Of a stretch of DNA of 6,071 nt, positions 1 to 5,777 are shown in pieces (the first letter of the stretch is position 1; every line of letters begins with the position of its first letter). The stretch comes from an uncultured Veillonella sp. (GTDB lineage: Bacteria > Bacillota > Negativicutes > Veillonellales > Veillonellaceae): positions 1 through 6,071 of the forward strand of contig URZS01000074.1 of NCBI GenBank assembly GCA_900552445.1, in the 5' to 3' direction. The notes below the pieces were generated by a model that was not told where the DNA came from, made no database searches, and saw only the letters and a list, made by a program, of their open reading frames with translations. A program made the translations under genes and the position numbers.

Positions 1-135
1 TTTTGTGCCAGCTTTATCAATGCGCGTAGTATCTATAAAGATAAGACCCGCCATGATAGCAGCTTTTGCTTTTTCTCTGCTTTCAAAAAGTCCTCGATTG
101 ACAAGGAGTATATCTAACCGTTCTTTACTGCTCAT
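1..135 (-). CDS. tlyA: TlyA family rRNA 2'-O-methyltransferase / hemolysin-like protein, N-terminal fragment (runs off the window)
   Basis: Only the first 45 codons are present; the gene continues beyond position 1. The visible protein begins MSSKERLDILLVNRG and continues with a SREKAKAAIMAG stretch and a final DKAGTK. This is the N-terminal S4 RNA-binding domain that opens TlyA proteins. In the family, an FtsJ-like methyltransferase domain follows, which methylates cytidines in 16S and 23S rRNA; that domain is outside the window. The ATG at 133-135 overlaps the TGA of the upstream PAP2 gene (132-134) as ATGA, so translation is probably coupled, and the preceding ribosome site is weak (GGTG). 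Position after ispA agrees with the Firmicutes ispA-dxs-tlyA order, although dxs is not present here. The product call is firm from the S4 motif plus context; whether the methyltransferase domain is intact cannot be seen. Confidence 0.88.
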   Translation of the reverse strand, partial: MSSKERLDILLVNRGLFESREKAKAAIMAGLIFIDTTRIDKAGTK

Positions 136-611
136 AGTACACCATTATAAATATAATAAAACTGAATATAGGCTACGAGAATACCAAGAATTAAGCCACC
201 AAATACCTCAACTGGCGTATGTCCTAATAGCTCTTTTAGCGCCTCTTTACGAGTTATTTGAACAGGAATATTTTTCTTCGTAAAATATTCTACAATTTGA
301 TTAAGTATTTGAGCTTGTTTTCCTGCCTCTAATCGAACACCAGATGCATCGTACATAACAACTATAGAGAATACTAAGGACAAGATAAAGAGATCTGATA
401 CACCGCTTTTAAGGTAAATAGCCGTAGTAGTAGCAATGACAAAAGATGTATGGGAACTAGGGAATCCACCAGAGCCTACAAGGCGTTCTGGGCGAAATTT
501 ACCATGTCTTACTAGGTGCCATACGAATTTGATAGCTTGAGCAGTAAACCAACCCCAGAAAGCGGCTTGCGCTATATAGTTATGTGCTATTTGTGGTAAT
601 ATATCAATCAT
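132..611 (-). CDS. divergent PAP2 family membrane protein (YuiD/DUF212-like)
   Basis: A 159-residue membrane protein of the divergent PAP2 (DUF212, B. subtilis YuiD) family, of normal length for it. Family marks visible are GSGGFPSSHTSF (46-57), MYDASGVRLEAGKQAQILN (86-104) and LKELLGHTPVEVFGG (125-139). The SSH and GHTP elements correspond to the PAP2 phosphatase signature. Hydrophobic stretches near residues 12-30, 54-66, 71-88 and 134-154 suggest three or four membrane passes. PAP2 proteins remove phosphate from lipid phosphates or diphosphates, but the substrate of this divergent branch is not settled. Its place directly after ispA makes a prenyl phosphate an attractive but unproven substrate. 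The ATG at 609-611 has AAGGT seven bases upstream, lies 28 bp after the ispA stop, and the gene's TGA overlaps the tlyA start. Confidence 0.9.
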   Translation of the reverse strand: MIDILPQIAHNYIAQAAFWGWFTAQAIKFVWHLVRHGKFRPERLVGSGGFPSSHTSFVIATTTAIYLKSGVSDLFILSLVFSIVVMYDASGVRLEAGKQAQILNQIVEYFTKKNIPVQITRKEALKELLGHTPVEVFGGLILGILVAYIQFYYIYNGVL

Positions 612-639
612 TCTTTGTACCTTCTATAGGTAATGCTTA

Positions 640-1518
640 TTAATTCGTACGTTTTAAAAGATAATCAATTAATGCTGCCAATATAGATGTATCATAAGAA
701 ACGGAGTTTAATGCATCGTGAGCCTGCTTACCTACTGAAGCGGCTTGCTCTTTTGCTCCCTCTAAACCTAGTAAAGATACATAAGTAGATTTATGTTGGC
801 GAATATCACTACCAGGAGTTTTTCCTAATTCTTCGATTGTACCTGTTACATCTAGAATATCATCAGTAATTTGGAATAACAATCCTAAACAATTAGCATA
901 TTCCATTAACGCTGTTCTCGTAGTAGTATCTGCATTGCCTAAAATGAGACCTAACTCTACAGAAGCATTAAATAAAGCGCCCGTTTTGCCGCGATGTAGA
1001 ACTTTTAATTCTTCTAATGGAATGTGCTTATCTTCGCTAAGCATATCAAAGGCTTGACCGCCGACCATACCTTCTGGGCCTGCAGCAATTGCCACACATT
1101 GTATAGCATCGAGTTTATCTTGAGCAGAGGCCTTATTATTAGCGGTCATTAATTGAAAGGCATACGTCAATAAACCATCGCCCGCTAAAATAGCTAAACC
1201 TTCACCATAAACTTTATGATTTGTTAAATTACCTCTACGATAATCATCATTATCCATGGCCGGTAAATCATCATGTACTAAGGAATACGTATGGATACAC
1301 TCCATTGCACATAGAAACTCTTTATAATCAGCAGGATCTTTATGAAGCATTTCTAATACAGCTTTAGATAAGATTGGTCGGATTCGTTTACCACCTTGCA
1401 TTAAGCTGTAATTCATGGATTCATACAGAGGTTTAAATTCTTGATTTGGACTAGTTAATACCTCATCTAACCATTGTTCAATATTTTGTTTGCTAGACGC
1501 TAAATAATCTTTGAACAT
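640..1518 (-). CDS. ispA: farnesyl diphosphate synthase (type II polyprenyl synthetase)
   Basis: A cytosolic enzyme of 292 residues that condenses IPP with DMAPP and then GPP to give farnesyl diphosphate, the precursor of undecaprenyl phosphate and other isoprenoids. Visible motifs are GGKRIRP (42-48, IPP binding), the first aspartate-rich motif DDLPAMD (83-89) with the two-residue insertion typical of bacterial FPP synthases, RRG (94-96), GKTG (177-180), the second motif DDILD (219-223) and GKTPGSDIRQHKSTY (232-246). Tyr78 lies five residues before the first aspartate, as in characterised C15-producing bacterial enzymes, which supports FPP rather than a longer product. The ATG at 1516-1518 has AAGGAG five bases upstream; that site overlaps the xseB stop codon as TAAGGAG. 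It is part of the xseA-xseB-ispA block. Confidence 0.95.
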   Translation of the reverse strand: MFKDYLASSKQNIEQWLDEVLTSPNQEFKPLYESMNYSLMQGGKRIRPILSKAVLEMLHKDPADYKEFLCAMECIHTYSLVHDDLPAMDNDDYRRGNLTNHKVYGEGLAILAGDGLLTYAFQLMTANNKASAQDKLDAIQCVAIAAGPEGMVGGQAFDMLSEDKHIPLEELKVLHRGKTGALFNASVELGLILGNADTTTRTALMEYANCLGLLFQITDDILDVTGTIEELGKTPGSDIRQHKSTYVSLLGLEGAKEQAASVGKQAHDALNSVSYDTSILAALIDYLLKRTN

Positions 1519-1527
1519 AGAATCTCC

Positions 1528-1734
1528 TTATTCGCTGATGCGGACTTCTTCGATAATTTGTTGTACCTCAGCTTCAACGGAATCAAGCATTTCTGCACAT
1601 TCCTTAACTAAGGTTAGCCCTTTTTTATATTGATTTAAAAGTTCAGAGATGGTTATATCACCATCGTCTAACTGCTTAACAATATCTTCTAAGGCTTTAT
1701 ATTTTTTCTCATAACTTTTTAGTGATGCGGCCAT
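1528..1734 (-). CDS. xseB: exodeoxyribonuclease VII small subunit
   Basis: A 68-residue, largely helical protein matching the XseB family in length and pattern: an acidic N-terminal helix (SYEKKYKALEDIVKQLDDGD, residues 7-26), then a second helix including LLNQYKKGLTLVKECAEML (32-50) and a charged tail ending VRISE. Several XseB chains wrap the large subunit to form exonuclease VII, which degrades single-stranded DNA in both directions to oligonucleotides. The ATG at 1732-1734 lies inside the xseA reading frame (26-bp overlap) and has a strong AAGGAGG nine bases upstream, so a translational link that balances the subunits is likely. The stop codon TAA forms part of the ispA ribosome site. Confidence 0.93.
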   Translation of the reverse strand: MAASLKSYEKKYKALEDIVKQLDDGDITISELLNQYKKGLTLVKECAEMLDSVEAEVQQIIEEVRISE

Positions 1735-2932
1735 CTTTGTGCGCCTCCTTTACCGTGGCAGTAACATAACCATCTGCTAATGTAACTCGTATATCATCAT
1801 TCGCTTGCAATTGGGACACCGAAGTTATAGGTTCATTATTATGCTCTACCTTGGCGAACCCTTTAACCATCATTTGTAATGGATTTAAAGACTCTAACTG
1901 TTGGGCTAATAATGCTAAACTATGCTTCTCAGTATTACATCTCTCTTTAGTAACATTAGTTAATGTCTGTGAAAGTTCTTGTAAATATGATTTTTGCTTA
2001 TGTAAAAATTGAAGTGCTGGTATACCGAGTCTGCGATTAAAGAGTAATGTCAAATCTGTTCGTTTTTGTTGTAGTGTATAACGTATATATTCGTGTAAAT
2101 ACTCTTCTTTTTCTGTTAACTGATCTTGCAATGTAGTAAGTGGCAAGACCGCCATCTCTGCAGCATGACTCGGCGTAGCACCGCGTGCATCTGCCACATA
2201 ATCACATAAGGTGTAATCAGTTTCATGTCCTACAGCAGAAATAACAGGCGTGTTAGCATTATAAATAGCTTCTACAACAGCTCTATCATTGAAGCACCAC
2301 AAGTCCTCCATAGAACCGCCACCACGACCAACGATAATAACATCTACATCAGGATCTGCATCAGCAGTAGCAATACCTTTGGCAATAATGGGTCCCGCAG
2401 TATTACCTTGTACAGGAACAGAGAATAATTTAAATTGAACTAATGGGTTACGTCGCTCGCTGACATGCAAAATATCATGTAATACGGCACCTGATTGAGA
2501 CGTGACAATACCAATGCAACTCGCCATATACGGCAAACTTTGTTTGTGCCCATCATCAAAGTATCCTAAAGCAGTTAATTCGCGTTTTAACGCATCAAAT
2601 TCGAGCTGTAACGGACTTTTAGAACCTATTTGCATATCAGATGCAATGAGATTTAAACGGCCCATTTTATTGTAAAAATTGACAGATGCTTTTACAGTTA
2701 CTAATAAACCATTTTGAATGGCATTAGCTAACCCTTTTTGCATAACAGTGCTAGACCACATGGTTACATCAATGGCAGACTCCTCATCTTTCAAAGAAAA
2801 ATACATGTGTCCACTACTATGACGTTTAGCATTGATGATAGTACCGCTAACATAAACATTTTTTAGTAGATATTCCCTATCTAGGGTGCGCTTTATGAGA
2901 TTGTTCAATTGTGTAATGGTTAATACATTCAC
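1709..2932 (-). CDS. xseA: exodeoxyribonuclease VII large subunit
   Basis: The 407-residue catalytic subunit of exonuclease VII. Domains in order: an N-terminal OB-fold for single-stranded DNA (about 1-100, with VYVSGTI and MYFSLKDEESAIDVTMW), the catalytic core (about 130-260), a long charged helical region (about 265-350) and a C-terminal tail containing NPLQMMVKGFAKVE (350-363) and DDIRVTLADGYV (379-390). Core motifs are GIVTSQSGAVLHDIL (141-155), GRGGGSMEDLWCFND (202-216), AVGHETDYTLCD (233-244) and ADARGATPSHAAE (248-260). All are typical and intact. The start is GTG at 2930-2932, supported by AGAGGA five bases upstream and by the family-typical beginning MNVLTITQLN. The start overlaps the TGA of the upstream gene by four bases (GTGA), and the 3' end overlaps xseB by 26 bp. 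Confidence 0.96.
   Translation of the reverse strand: MNVLTITQLNNLIKRTLDREYLLKNVYVSGTIINAKRHSSGHMYFSLKDEESAIDVTMWSSTVMQKGLANAIQNGLLVTVKASVNFYNKMGRLNLIASDMQIGSKSPLQLEFDALKRELTALGYFDDGHKQSLPYMASCIGIVTSQSGAVLHDILHVSERRNPLVQFKLFSVPVQGNTAGPIIAKGIATADADPDVDVIIVGRGGGSMEDLWCFNDRAVVEAIYNANTPVISAVGHETDYTLCDYVADARGATPSHAAEMAVLPLTTLQDQLTEKEEYLHEYIRYTLQQKRTDLTLLFNRRLGIPALQFLHKQKSYLQELSQTLTNVTKERCNTEKHSLALLAQQLESLNPLQMMVKGFAKVEHNNEPITSVSQLQANDDIRVTLADGYVTATVKEAHKDGRITKKL
1744..1750 (-). promoter_or_regulatory. strong ribosome binding site for xseB inside xseA
   Basis: AAGGAGG lies nine bases before the xseB ATG, within the last codons of xseA. It supports an independent, high-efficiency start for the small subunit, which exonuclease VII needs in excess over the large subunit. 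Confidence 0.75.
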
Positions 2933-3888
2933 GATGATCCTCTAGATTCTTGTAAATAAGCAGCGCCAAAAGCATTGCCTGTAGCATTATCAACAGAATA
3001 TTGTGGCTGCGCCACATGCAATGTCATACGATTCCGTTTACAATAGGCTTCCATTCTCTTACGAAGTAAACTATTGCTCATCACACCACCTACAGCGATA
3101 AGTGTATGAACTGGTTTTTCTTTAATATGATAGGCAATCATTTTTTCTAAAGCATTTCCCATAGAAGTAAAAACAGCTCTAGCTAAATTTGATTTATCCA
3201 TATCACTCATGGTTTCATTTATACGTCGCATAGCTGCGCTGCAAGGACCGGCAAAACTAATCCATCCATCTTTCATAGATGATGGTAATGGATCATATTC
3301 TGTAGTTTGTAATGCTAATGCCTCTAAATGTTTACCTGCAGGAAAGGGTAAGCCCATAGCGACACCGATGCGATCAACATATTGACCACCTTGCAAATCC
3401 TTAGAACCGCCAATGATATGAGATTCAAAAATTCCTTCACCTTGATAATGGCAATAGACTAACTCTGTAGTACCACCTGATAAATGTAAGGCCAAAAATG
3501 GCTCAGTCGGAATACGTTCTAAATCTCTCAGTGCTGCTAAAATATGATTTTCTTGGTGCGCAAAAATATGTAAAGGTACATTTAAAATATGACTCAATAT
3601 TTCCCCTTGGCCTAAACCAACCATAAAGGCGGGCATATAAGAATTTTCCTCACGTCGTGGAAAGCCACTAACACCGATACCGCTAATTGGTACTTGAGGT
3701 AACTCTAACATTAGCTTAGGCAATGCCTTTGTATGCTGAAAGACCATATTTGATTGTTGTAGTCCTCGCTCACCAGGTTTAACCTCTAACAGTTTACGTG
3801 CCTCTCCTACTATGTGAAAGTCACTATCTATAATGGCACAACTCGTGGTATAGCAACTGGTATCAATGCCTAAGTAATATCGTTTCAT
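2929..3888 (-). CDS. Kae1/TsaD-like (M22 glycoprotease family) domain protein
   Basis: A 319-residue protein of the ASKHA-fold Kae1/TsaD/Gcp superfamily. It keeps the metal-ligand pair as HQENH (His111, His115), the late aspartate in VDNATGNAFGAA (Asp300), the phosphate-loop SGG (137-139), a PFPAGKHLEAL stretch (181-191), SFAGPCSAAM (211-220) and GGVMSNSLLR (267-276). Two signatures of true TsaD are altered: ETSCDET reads DTSCYTT (9-15) and SGGHT reads SGGTT (137-141). True TsaD transfers threonylcarbamoyl to A37 of tRNA. This looks like the shorter paralogue found near nusB-xseA in some Clostridia and Negativicutes, so I give no tsaD symbol; its substrate is unknown to me. The ATG overlaps the nusB stop by one base (TAATG) with only a weak AAGAG upstream, so coupling to nusB is likely. 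A diverged but working TsaD cannot be excluded from this window alone. Confidence 0.85.
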   Translation of the reverse strand: MKRYYLGIDTSCYTTSCAIIDSDFHIVGEARKLLEVKPGERGLQQSNMVFQHTKALPKLMLELPQVPISGIGVSGFPRREENSYMPAFMVGLGQGEILSHILNVPLHIFAHQENHILAALRDLERIPTEPFLALHLSGGTTELVYCHYQGEGIFESHIIGGSKDLQGGQYVDRIGVAMGLPFPAGKHLEALALQTTEYDPLPSSMKDGWISFAGPCSAAMRRINETMSDMDKSNLARAVFTSMGNALEKMIAYHIKEKPVHTLIAVGGVMSNSLLRKRMEAYCKRNRMTLHVAQPQYSVDNATGNAFGAAYLQESRGSS

Positions 3889-4292
3889 TATCTACTCTTG
3901 TTATATGCATCTAAGATGGCATTAATTAATTTATAAGAAGCATCAGAACCAAATTCTTTTGCTAACTGGATGGCTTCATTAATGGCAATGGATGGTTCTA
4001 ATGGTTCTACTTCATTAGTCATTTCCCATACAGCAATACGTAATATAGCGCGATCAACTTTATCTAGATTTGCTACTTTACGAGATTTACAGAATGGTTG
4101 TAAATCTGCATCTATTTTCTCAGCTGTTGCTATTACACCTTGAATAATACTATTGGCATATGCTTTATCCATAGCTTTTTGAATATGACCTTCAGGAAAT
4201 TGAACATCATTTTGATCATTATGAAATTCATTAGCATATAACATTTGGAATGCGTATTTACGTGCTTCTCGTCGATTTCGCTTAGTTACCAT
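3888..4292 (-). CDS. nusB: transcription antitermination factor NusB
   Basis: A 134-residue all-helical RNA-binding protein, normal length for NusB. With NusE (ribosomal protein S10) it binds boxA RNA and supports rRNA antitermination. Family marks are the arginine-rich start KRNRREARKYAFQMLYA (4-20), LDKVDRAILRIAVWEM (76-91) and IAINEAIQLAKEFG (102-115), followed by INAILD (123-128), where the family usually has a VNGVLD-like sequence. The ATG at 4290-4292 lies inside the preceding Asp23 gene (11-bp overlap), with AAGGAG ten bases upstream, also inside that gene. The asp23-nusB adjacency is the B. subtilis yqhY-nusB arrangement. The one-base overlap with the TsaD-like gene downstream points to coupled translation. 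Confidence 0.96.
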   Translation of the reverse strand: MVTKRNRREARKYAFQMLYANEFHNDQNDVQFPEGHIQKAMDKAYANSIIQGVIATAEKIDADLQPFCKSRKVANLDKVDRAILRIAVWEMTNEVEPLEPSIAINEAIQLAKEFGSDASYKLINAILDAYNKSR

Positions 4293-4677
4293 GTAAAACT
4301 GGCTCCTTTTCTTTTACAATACCTTCAATATGCACATCAACCTTTACATGATCTAGGTCAAGCATATTTTTTAAGGTTTGTTTGATTTCTAATTGTAATT
4401 GTTTAGATAATTCAATGAGATTATATCCGTACAATGCTTTAATATAAATATTTATTTCAATAAAGCCTTTACGATGTTTTACGTTAATACCAGGTAGACT
4501 GCGTTGCCCAAAAGCATGAGTAATACCTTCTACTAACTCATCGTAAAAGCGTGGGCTTAAAGAATGAATACCAGGAATTGTACTTAAAGTTTTGGTAGCT
4601 ACATCAATGATGACAGAATCGGCAATATCAATAGTATCCGTATCTAAGCCATAATTTAATTGATTGTCTGAGCTCAT
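4282..4677 (-). CDS. Asp23/Gls24 (DUF322) family protein, second copy
   Basis: A 131-residue protein of the Asp23/Gls24 family, represented in B. subtilis by YqhY and YloU. It shows the family frame: an N-terminal VIIDVATKTLSTIPGIHSLS region (22-41), a central FGQRSLPGINVKHRKGFIEINIYIK block (56-80), YGYNLIELSKQLQ (83-95) and an ending VKVDVHIEGI (111-120). No signal peptide or membrane helix is visible, so it should be cytoplasmic, possibly held near the membrane by partners as Asp23 is in staphylococci. Position immediately before nusB is that of yqhY, whose loss in B. subtilis selects for mutations in acetyl-CoA carboxylase genes; whether this copy shares that role is unknown. It is clearly diverged from the preceding copy. 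The ATG has a strong AGGAGGT six bases upstream that overlaps the previous gene's stop. Confidence 0.88.
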   Translation of the reverse strand: MSSDNQLNYGLDTDTIDIADSVIIDVATKTLSTIPGIHSLSPRFYDELVEGITHAFGQRSLPGINVKHRKGFIEINIYIKALYGYNLIELSKQLQLEIKQTLKNMLDLDHVKVDVHIEGIVKEKEPVLHGN

Positions 4678-4683
4678 ATAGAT

Positions 4684-4690
4684 ACCTCCT
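4684..4690 (-). promoter_or_regulatory. ribosome binding site on the stop codon of the upstream gene
   Basis: AGGAGGT lies six bases before the ATG of the second Asp23 gene, and its first bases are shared with the TAG stop of the first copy (TAGGAGGT). Terminating ribosomes would sit directly on the site, so the two proteins are probably made in linked amounts. Confidence 0.75.
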
Positions 4691-5069
4691 ATGGTAGTTG
4701 TGGCGTAACTAAATCATCAAAAATGATATCTTGTACAACTACATCAATGGTTTGAACCTCAATTTCTGTGTAAGATACTAAGGCTGTCTTAATTCGTTCT
4801 TGTAGCCTTAAAGCTACGTCTGGAATACGGTATCCATATTGAATGCATACATAGAGTGTAACAGAGATAGCCCCTTCATCGTTAAAGGAAATCTTTACAC
4901 CTTCATGATCAGACTTAAGTCCAAAAAATGTATTAACTCCATCATTAAAGGTGGAGCTCATATGATGTATACCCTTTGTTTCAAGTGCTGCCATTGTAAC
5001 AATTGTAGCGTATACATCTTCATTAATCTTAATTTTACCCGACTCTAGTTCAGTATTTTTCTTTGTCAT
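4689..5069 (-). CDS. Asp23/Gls24 (DUF322) family protein, first copy
   Basis: A 126-residue cytoplasmic Asp23/Gls24 family protein. It shows GKIKINEDVYATIVTMAA (11-28), TKGIHHMSSTFNDGV (31-45), FFGLKSDHEGVKI (48-60), a beta strand ISVTLYVCIQYGYRIPDVA (68-86), LQERIKTAL (89-97) and an ending VQTIDVVVQDI (105-115). I start it at the ATG at 5067-5069, which has AAAGAGG five bases upstream. A TTG five codons earlier (5082-5084) is in frame, but it abuts the T-run of the hairpin and has no ribosome site. It is the first gene after the hairpin and probably the first gene of the nusB-xseAB-ispA operon. Function is unknown; family members are linked to envelope stress (Asp23) and to fatty-acid synthesis control (YqhY). 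Confidence 0.88.
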   Translation of the reverse strand: MTKKNTELESGKIKINEDVYATIVTMAALETKGIHHMSSTFNDGVNTFFGLKSDHEGVKISFNDEGAISVTLYVCIQYGYRIPDVALRLQERIKTALVSYTEIEVQTIDVVVQDIIFDDLVTPQLP

Positions 5070-5074
5070 ACTGG

Positions 5075-5081
5075 CCTCTTT
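5075..5081 (-). promoter_or_regulatory. ribosome binding site that fixes the first Asp23 gene start
   Basis: AAAGAGG is placed five bases before the ATG at 5067-5069. It is the only Shine-Dalgarno-like sequence here and favours this ATG over the in-frame TTG at 5082-5084. It lies only one base beyond the T-run of the upstream hairpin. Confidence 0.7.
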
Positions 5082-5082
5082 C

Positions 5083-5132
5083 AAAAATAAGCACTTGTCC
5101 CTATATATAATTACATAGACGACAAGTGCTTA
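5083..5132 (-). terminator. intrinsic terminator-like hairpin after efp, before the asp23 genes
   Basis: A perfect 12-bp inverted repeat (plus-strand arms 5088-5099 TAAGCACTTGTC and 5121-5132 GACAAGTGCTTA) encloses a 21-base AT-rich loop. In the minus-strand transcript the second arm is followed at once by five T residues (5087-5083). There is no matching A-run on the other side, so it would act in the minus direction only. It begins 72 bases after the efp stop and would end the peptidase-efp transcript. The stem has only five GC pairs, the loop is long and the T-run is short, so it may be a partial terminator or attenuator rather than a full stop. Confidence 0.6.
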
Positions 5133-5140
5133 CAGTGCAA
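5110..5140 (-). promoter_or_regulatory. possible sigma-A-type promoter for the asp23-nusB operon, embedded in the hairpin
   Basis: In the minus direction TTGCAC (5140-5135) could serve as a -35 box (four of six consensus bases) and TGTAAT (5115-5110) as a -10 box (five of six). The 19-base spacer is longer than ideal; TATGTA at 5117-5112 gives 17 bases but a poorer match. The -10 lies in the hairpin loop. Some promoter is expected here if the hairpin terminates efp transcription, because every later junction is too tight to hold one. Weak call based on pattern and context. Confidence 0.3.
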
Positions 5141-5204
5141 ATGTTACGATATATGGGAATAAGATTCCATGAAAAGATCTAGTCCCAATACATATCAATG
5201 AGTA

Positions 5205-5762
5205 TTAGGCACGTTCGATGTATTGACCTGTACGAGTATCAATACGAAGTACATCGTCAACTTCAATGAAGAGAGGTACTTTTACAGTGTAGCCTGTTTC
5301 TAATACAGCTGGTTTGTTGCCACCAGTTGCAGTATCGCCACGGATACCAGGATCTGTTTCAACTACGCGAAGCTCTACAGCTACAGGCAAGTCGAGACCG
5401 ATTACGATACCTTGGAAGAACATAATGGATACTTCCATATTTTCAAGAAGGAAGTTTTTAGCTTCGCCTAATTGTTCAAGGCTAAGTTCAACTTGATCAT
5501 AAGTTTCGTTATCCATGAATGTATAAGCGCCGTCAGACTCATATAAGTATTGCATACGACGACGATCAACATGTGCTTTAGGCACTTTTTCACCTGCATT
5601 GAATGTACGCTCTACTACAGAACCAGTTTGCAAGTTTTTCATTTTAGTACGTACGAATGCAGCACCTTTACCTGGTTTAACGTGTTGGAAATCTACTACT
5701 TGCCATACATTACCGTCGATTTCAACGGTTACACCTGGGCGAAAATCATTACTGGAAATCAT
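5205..5762 (-). CDS. efp: translation elongation factor P
   Basis: A 185-residue factor, normal length, that binds between the ribosomal P and E sites and relieves stalling at proline runs. The N-terminal KOW-like domain (about 1-62) carries [12 protein letters not shown] (27-38), with Lys32 at the tip that enters the peptidyl-transferase centre. Two OB domains follow (about 65-125 and 127-185). The last holds the family signature region [16 protein letters not shown] (142-157) then VPLFI (162-166). The PGKGA loop resembles B. subtilis EF-P, where Lys32 carries 5-aminopentanol; the modification here cannot be read from sequence. The ATG at 5760-5762 has AAGGAG nine bases upstream and gives the typical MISSNDF start. 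It lies 15 bp after the peptidase stop, so the two are cotranscribed, as yqhT-efp are in B. subtilis. Confidence 0.98.
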   Translation of the reverse strand: MISSNDFRPGVTVEIDGNVWQVVDFQHVKPGKGAAFVRTKMKNLQTGSVVERTFNAGEKVPKAHVDRRRMQYLYESDGAYTFMDNETYDQVELSLEQLGEAKNFLLENMEVSIMFFQGIVIGLDLPVAVELRVVETDPGIRGDTATGGNKPAVLETGYTVKVPLFIEVDDVLRIDTRTGQYIERA

Positions 5763-5777
5763 CTAACTCTTCTCCTT

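Noticed and set aside
5..283. Plus-strand open frame of 92 codons
   Set aside because: It lies across the tlyA start and the 3' part of the PAP2 gene, both firmly supported on the minus strand, and resembles no family I recognise. It is an antisense shadow.
2225..2428. Plus-strand open frame of 67 codons opposite xseA
   Set aside because: It is antisense to the conserved catalytic motifs of xseA, has low-complexity Asn/Ser/Arg-rich content and shows no domain.
4839..5048. Plus-strand open frame of 69 codons opposite the first Asp23 gene
   Set aside because: It overlaps a well-supported gene entirely, and its cysteine-rich look (CFKCCHCNNC) arises from the antisense of ordinary codons.
5070..5084. 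TTG start that would extend the first Asp23 protein by five residues
   Set aside because: The TTG abuts the hairpin T-run and has no ribosome site, whereas the ATG at 5067-5069 has AAAGAGG at good spacing.
5153..5170. Short imperfect hairpin (GGAAT-AAG-ATTCC with a bulged extension) after efp
   Set aside because: It has a 5-bp core stem, a three-base loop and no T-run; such structures are expected by chance in AT-rich spacer DNA.
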